Below, in pieces: positions 61,133 through 64,000 of a stretch of 64,000 nucleotides of DNA. This DNA comes from Geodermatophilus telluris (GTDB taxonomy: Bacteria > Actinomycetota > Actinomycetes > Mycobacteriales > Geodermatophilaceae). The position numbers and the translations under genes were made by a program. The stretch covers positions 248,001 through 312,000 of the forward strand of contig NZ_FMZF01000004.1 in NCBI RefSeq assembly GCF_900102745.1, read 5' to 3'. The notes under the pieces were generated by a model. That model was not told the origin of the DNA. It searched no databases and worked only from the letters and a program-made list of their open reading frames with translations. The number at the start of each line of letters is the position of its first letter. The stretch's first letter is position 1.

Positions 61133-64000
61133 TCAATCGCGTCGCAGTACGGTGCGCAGCGTCCGCAGTGCCACGGACAGCGCGACGACGTCGGTCCGGC
61201 CCGAGGCCTCGAGCGCGGTGAGGGTGTGGCGAGCGCGCCGGACGGCAGGAGCGTGGACCTCCTCCCAGGCAGCCACCGCCGAGGCCGGGTCCCGGCCGGC
61301 GTCGGATCCCGGTGTGGTCCGGTCGTGGTTGACGACAGCAGTGGTGAACTCCCGCAGCACCGCGTACAGGTCGTCCCGCAGCGCCGCCCGGGCCAAGGCC
61401 GCCCACCGGTCCTCCCGACCCAGACCCGAGATCGCGGCCAGCAGGTCGAACCCGTAGCGCTCGGAGAGCACGAACCAGACCGGCGCGACCTCCCCAGCGG
61501 GACGGCCCGTCTCTGCAGCGACCTCCACGACGTCGAGGAGCGGGTAGAAGAACAGCAGGCCGGCCGTCGACAGCGCCTCAGCCTCGTCCACTCCGGCACC
61601 GGTGAACCGGTTGGCCAGGTCGCGGACGTAGTCCGAGTCCCGGCCGAGCAGCACATCAGGTACACGGACGGCCAGCGCCCCGATCGCCGGTGCGAAGCGA
61701 TCGACCTCCCGGGGGACGTCGATTCCCTCCGGGCGGGCGTGGAGGAGCCACCGCACGGCCCGATCGAGCAGCCGCTGGTGCTGCTGCCGCATCAGTGTCT
61801 GAATCGAGGCCGGCACCAGCCCGTCGAGGTCCTCGACCGCGCGGGAGCGCTCGCCGAGCTCGAAGACCCGGGCGACGACGGCGTAGGCCCGCACGACCTC
61901 CGCGAGGTCGCTGCCGGTCTCCTCGGCGGCGCGGGAGGCGAAGGTGATCCCACCCGCACCGACGACCTCGTTGACCAGGACGGTGGTGGTGATCTCCCGA
62001 CGCAACGGGTGCTCCGTCACCCAGTCCGAGAAGCGCTCCCCCAGACCGGGCGGGAAGTAGGCCCGCAGGGTCGTCCGCGCCCAGTCCTCGTCCGGCAGTC
62101 CGCTGGCCAGGACGGCGGCCCCCAGCGAGATCTTGGCGTAGGAGAGCAGGACGGACAGCTCGGGCATCGTGAGCCCGGCTCCGTCCCGGGCACGCCGGTC
62201 GAGCTCTGCCATCGACGGCAGGGCCTCCAGTCCCCGATCGATCTCGCCAGCCGCTTCCAGCGCCTCCAGGAAGCGTGAGTGCGCCGGCAGAAGGTCGGCA
62301 GCGCCGACACCTTCCACGGACAGCACCCGGTTCTGCTCGTAGTTGTTGCGCAGCACCAACCGCGCGACGTCGTCTGTCATCTGCTGCAGCGTGCGGTTCC
62401 GCTCGTCCGTGTCGAGGAGGCCGTCCGCGACGAGACCGTCGAGCAGGATCTTGATGTTGACCTCGTGGTCACTGCAGTCGACCCCGGCCGAGTTGTCGAT
62501 GGCGTCGGTGTTCAGCTTCACCCCTCGCCGCGCTGCCTCCACGCGCCCGCGCTGCGTGAGGCCGAGGTTGCCGCCCTCGCCGACGACCCGGATCCGCAGG
62601 TCGGCGCCGTCCAGCCGCACGGAGTCGTTCGCCTTGTCCCCGACCTGGCTGTGCGTCTCCGTGGACGCCTTGACGTAGGTGCCGATGCCGCCGTTCCAGA
62701 GCAGGTCGACCGGAGCCCGCAGGATGGCGCGGATGAGTTCGTCCGTGCCTAGCGAGCGCGTGCTCTCCGGTAGTCCGAGCCGCGCCGCGACCGGCGGCGT
62801 GAGCGGCACCGACTTCGCGGAGCGCGGGTGCACTCCCCCGCCGGGGCTGAGGAGGGTCGGGTCGTAGTCGGCCCACGAGGAGCGAGGCAGGGCGAACAGC
62901 CGAGCCCTCTCGCCGAAGGACACCTCCGGATCCGGGTCGGGGTCGAGGAACACGTGCCGGTGGTCGAAGGCCGCGACGAGCCGGATGTGCCGCGAGAGCA
63001 GCATCCCGTTGCCGAAGACGTCCCCGCTCATGTCGCCCACGCCGATCACGGTGATGTCCTCGGTGTGGGGGTCGACCCCCAGTTCGCGGAAGTGTCTGCG
63101 GACGCTCTCCCACGCCCCCCGGGCGGTGATCCCCATCGCCTTGTGGTCGTAGCCGTTGGAGCCACCGGAGGCGAAGGCGTCCCCGAGCCAGAAGCCCCGC
63201 TCCCGCGCGATGCCGTTGGCGATGTCGGAGAACGTGGCGGTGCCCTTGTCCGCGGCGACGACGAGGTAGGGGTCGTCGCCGTCGTAGCGGACGACGTCGG
63301 CGGGCGGCACCACGACTCGACGATTGCCGTCGATGCGCAGGTCGTCGGTGACGTCGAGGAGGCCACTGATGAAGGTGCGGTAGCAGGTGACACCCTCCGC
63401 CCACCAGGCCTCCCGGTCCACGGCCGGGTCGGGCAGCCGCTTGGCGACGAACCCGCCCTTGGCGCCGGTGGGCACGATGACGGCGTTCTTCACGATCTGT
63501 GCCTTGACGAGACCGAGCACCTCCGTGCGGAAGTCCTCCGGGCGGTCCGACCAGCGCAGGCCGCCGCGCGCGACGTCTCCGAAGCGCAGGTGCACGCCCT
63601 CCATGCGGGGGCTGTACACCCAGATCTCGTATGTCGGCGTGGGCTCGGGCATGCCGGCCACCCGGGCCGGGTCGAGCTTGAAGGACAGGTGCTGCGGCGG
63701 CGCGCCGTCCGTCCCGGACTGGAAGGCGTTGGTGCGCAGCACCGCCTCGACGGTCGACAGCAGTGCGCGCAGGATCCGGTCCGCGTCGCGGCTCGGCACG
63801 GCCTCGATCGCGCTGCGGACCGCCGCCAGCGCGGCCCGGGTGGCACGTTCTCGCTCGCCGGGCGCCTGGTTGCGTCGGGGGTCGAAGCGCTCCTCGAACA
63901 GCCGAACGATGAGGCGGGTGGCCGTGCCGTCGCTGAGCAGGGTGCTGGAGAGGTAGTCGAGGCTGTAGGGCAGTCCGGTCTGGCGGAGGTAGCGCACCAG
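61133..64000 (-). CDS. gdhB: NAD-specific glutamate dehydrogenase, large (GDH-180 type), C-terminal part
   Basis: The minus-strand frame is open to the window edge, giving about 955 C-terminal residues of a protein usually near 1,600. The catalytic GDH domain shows VIVPTGAKGGFVAKRLPD and LDVTDDLRIDGNRRVVVPP, then GVGDMSGDVFGNGML and NIKILLDGLV. This Bac_GDH family deaminates glutamate to 2-oxoglutarate and ammonia with NAD+. It sits at the end of the proline/betaine island and would process the glutamate made by PruA. The N-terminal regulatory domains lie outside the window. Confidence 0.94.
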   Translation of the reverse strand: MVRYLRQTGLPYSLDYLSSTLLSDGTATRLIVRLFEERFDPRRNQAPGERERATRAALAAVRSAIEAVPSRDADRILRALLSTVEAVLRTNAFQSGTDGAPPQHLSFKLDPARVAGMPEPTPTYEIWVYSPRMEGVHLRFGDVARGGLRWSDRPEDFRTEVLGLVKAQIVKNAVIVPTGAKGGFVAKRLPDPAVDREAWWAEGVTCYRTFISGLLDVTDDLRIDGNRRVVVPPADVVRYDGDDPYLVVAADKGTATFSDIANGIARERGFWLGDAFASGGSNGYDHKAMGITARGAWESVRRHFRELGVDPHTEDITVIGVGDMSGDVFGNGMLLSRHIRLVAAFDHRHVFLDPDPDPEVSFGERARLFALPRSSWADYDPTLLSPGGGVHPRSAKSVPLTPPVAARLGLPESTRSLGTDELIRAILRAPVDLLWNGGIGTYVKASTETHSQVGDKANDSVRLDGADLRIRVVGEGGNLGLTQRGRVEAARRGVKLNTDAIDNSAGVDCSDHEVNIKILLDGLVADGLLDTDERNRTLQQMTDDVARLVLRNNYEQNRVLSVEGVGAADLLPAHSRFLEALEAAGEIDRGLEALPSMAELDRRARDGAGLTMPELSVLLSYAKISLGAAVLASGLPDEDWARTTLRAYFPPGLGERFSDWVTEHPLRREITTTVLVNEVVGAGGITFASRAAEETGSDLAEVVRAYAVVARVFELGERSRAVEDLDGLVPASIQTLMRQQHQRLLDRAVRWLLHARPEGIDVPREVDRFAPAIGALAVRVPDVLLGRDSDYVRDLANRFTGAGVDEAEALSTAGLLFFYPLLDVVEVAAETGRPAGEVAPVWFVLSERYGFDLLAAISGLGREDRWAALARAALRDDLYAVLREFTTAVVNHDRTTPGSDAGRDPASAVAAWEEVHAPAVRRARHTLTALEASGRTDVVALSVALRTLRTVLRRD

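Overview
The window is very GC-rich, densely coded DNA from an actinobacterium. Actinobacterial hallmarks include a mycothiol-dependent formaldehyde dehydrogenase, a CsoR/CstR regulator pair, many GTG starts and hairpin terminators without U-tracts. Gene content and codon use would suit a soil or rock actinomycete such as Geodermatophilaceae or Pseudonocardiales, but the sequence alone does not fix the genus.

Region 1 (1-7400) is accessory and partly decayed. It holds an unrecognised 920-residue protein, a tRNA-3'-end-like segment beside the C-terminal scrap of a tyrosine recombinase, an unknown ORF remnant, a frameshifted ABM-like monooxygenase, and an NB-ARC/TPR regulator broken by three frameshifts.

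Region 2 (7330-18620) is a copper and reactive-sulfur block. It contains copZ, csoR, a secreted His-rich protein, copA, an MFS exporter, a MauE/DoxX-like protein and a DsbA-like protein. These are followed by rhodanese, persulfide dioxygenase-rhodanese, YgaP-like rhodanese, TauE/SafE exporter and a CstR-type repressor. TACCC-N4/5-GGGTA palindromes lie before copZ, the first rhodanese and cstR.

Region 3 (18840-22144) carries a Nudix hydrolase, an LLM flavin oxidoreductase divergent from a CGNR zinc-finger protein, and a metallo-beta-lactamase-fold hydrolase. A gene-poor kilobase follows. Region 4 (23220-29357) is a fructosamine-type (Amadori product) operon: FrlB-like deglycase, FrlD-like kinase, NhaC-family transporter, amidohydrolase and LacI regulator, headed by two identical 12-bp palindromes 21 bp apart.

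Region 5 (29669-64000) is a compatible-solute and (hydroxy)proline catabolic island. Uptake is by a BCCT carrier and a ProVWX ABC system. Demethylation is suggested by a Rieske oxygenase with ferredoxin reductase, a monomeric sarcosine-oxidase-like enzyme, and MscR plus a metallo-hydrolase for formaldehyde. Proline is oxidised by proline dehydrogenase and P5C dehydrogenase, and glutamate by a large NAD-glutamate dehydrogenase. Hydroxyproline-type enzymes are aconitase X (both subunits), a Ser/Cys proline-racemase-family protein, an Ldh/DpkA-like reductase, a FAD oxidase, a DapA-family lyase and an aldehyde dehydrogenase. An M24 protein retains all the residues I recall for the DMSP lyase DddP. 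Two GntR and two IclR regulators are intact and a third GntR gene has decayed around a 27-bp tandem repeat. A near-identical 23-bp motif sits in two divergent promoter regions 10 kb apart and may tie the island into one regulon. Between 31.5 and 32.6 kb lies a gene graveyard with a ferredoxin-domain scrap, a frameshifted cupin, a truncated IS5-type transposase and a run of 22 C.
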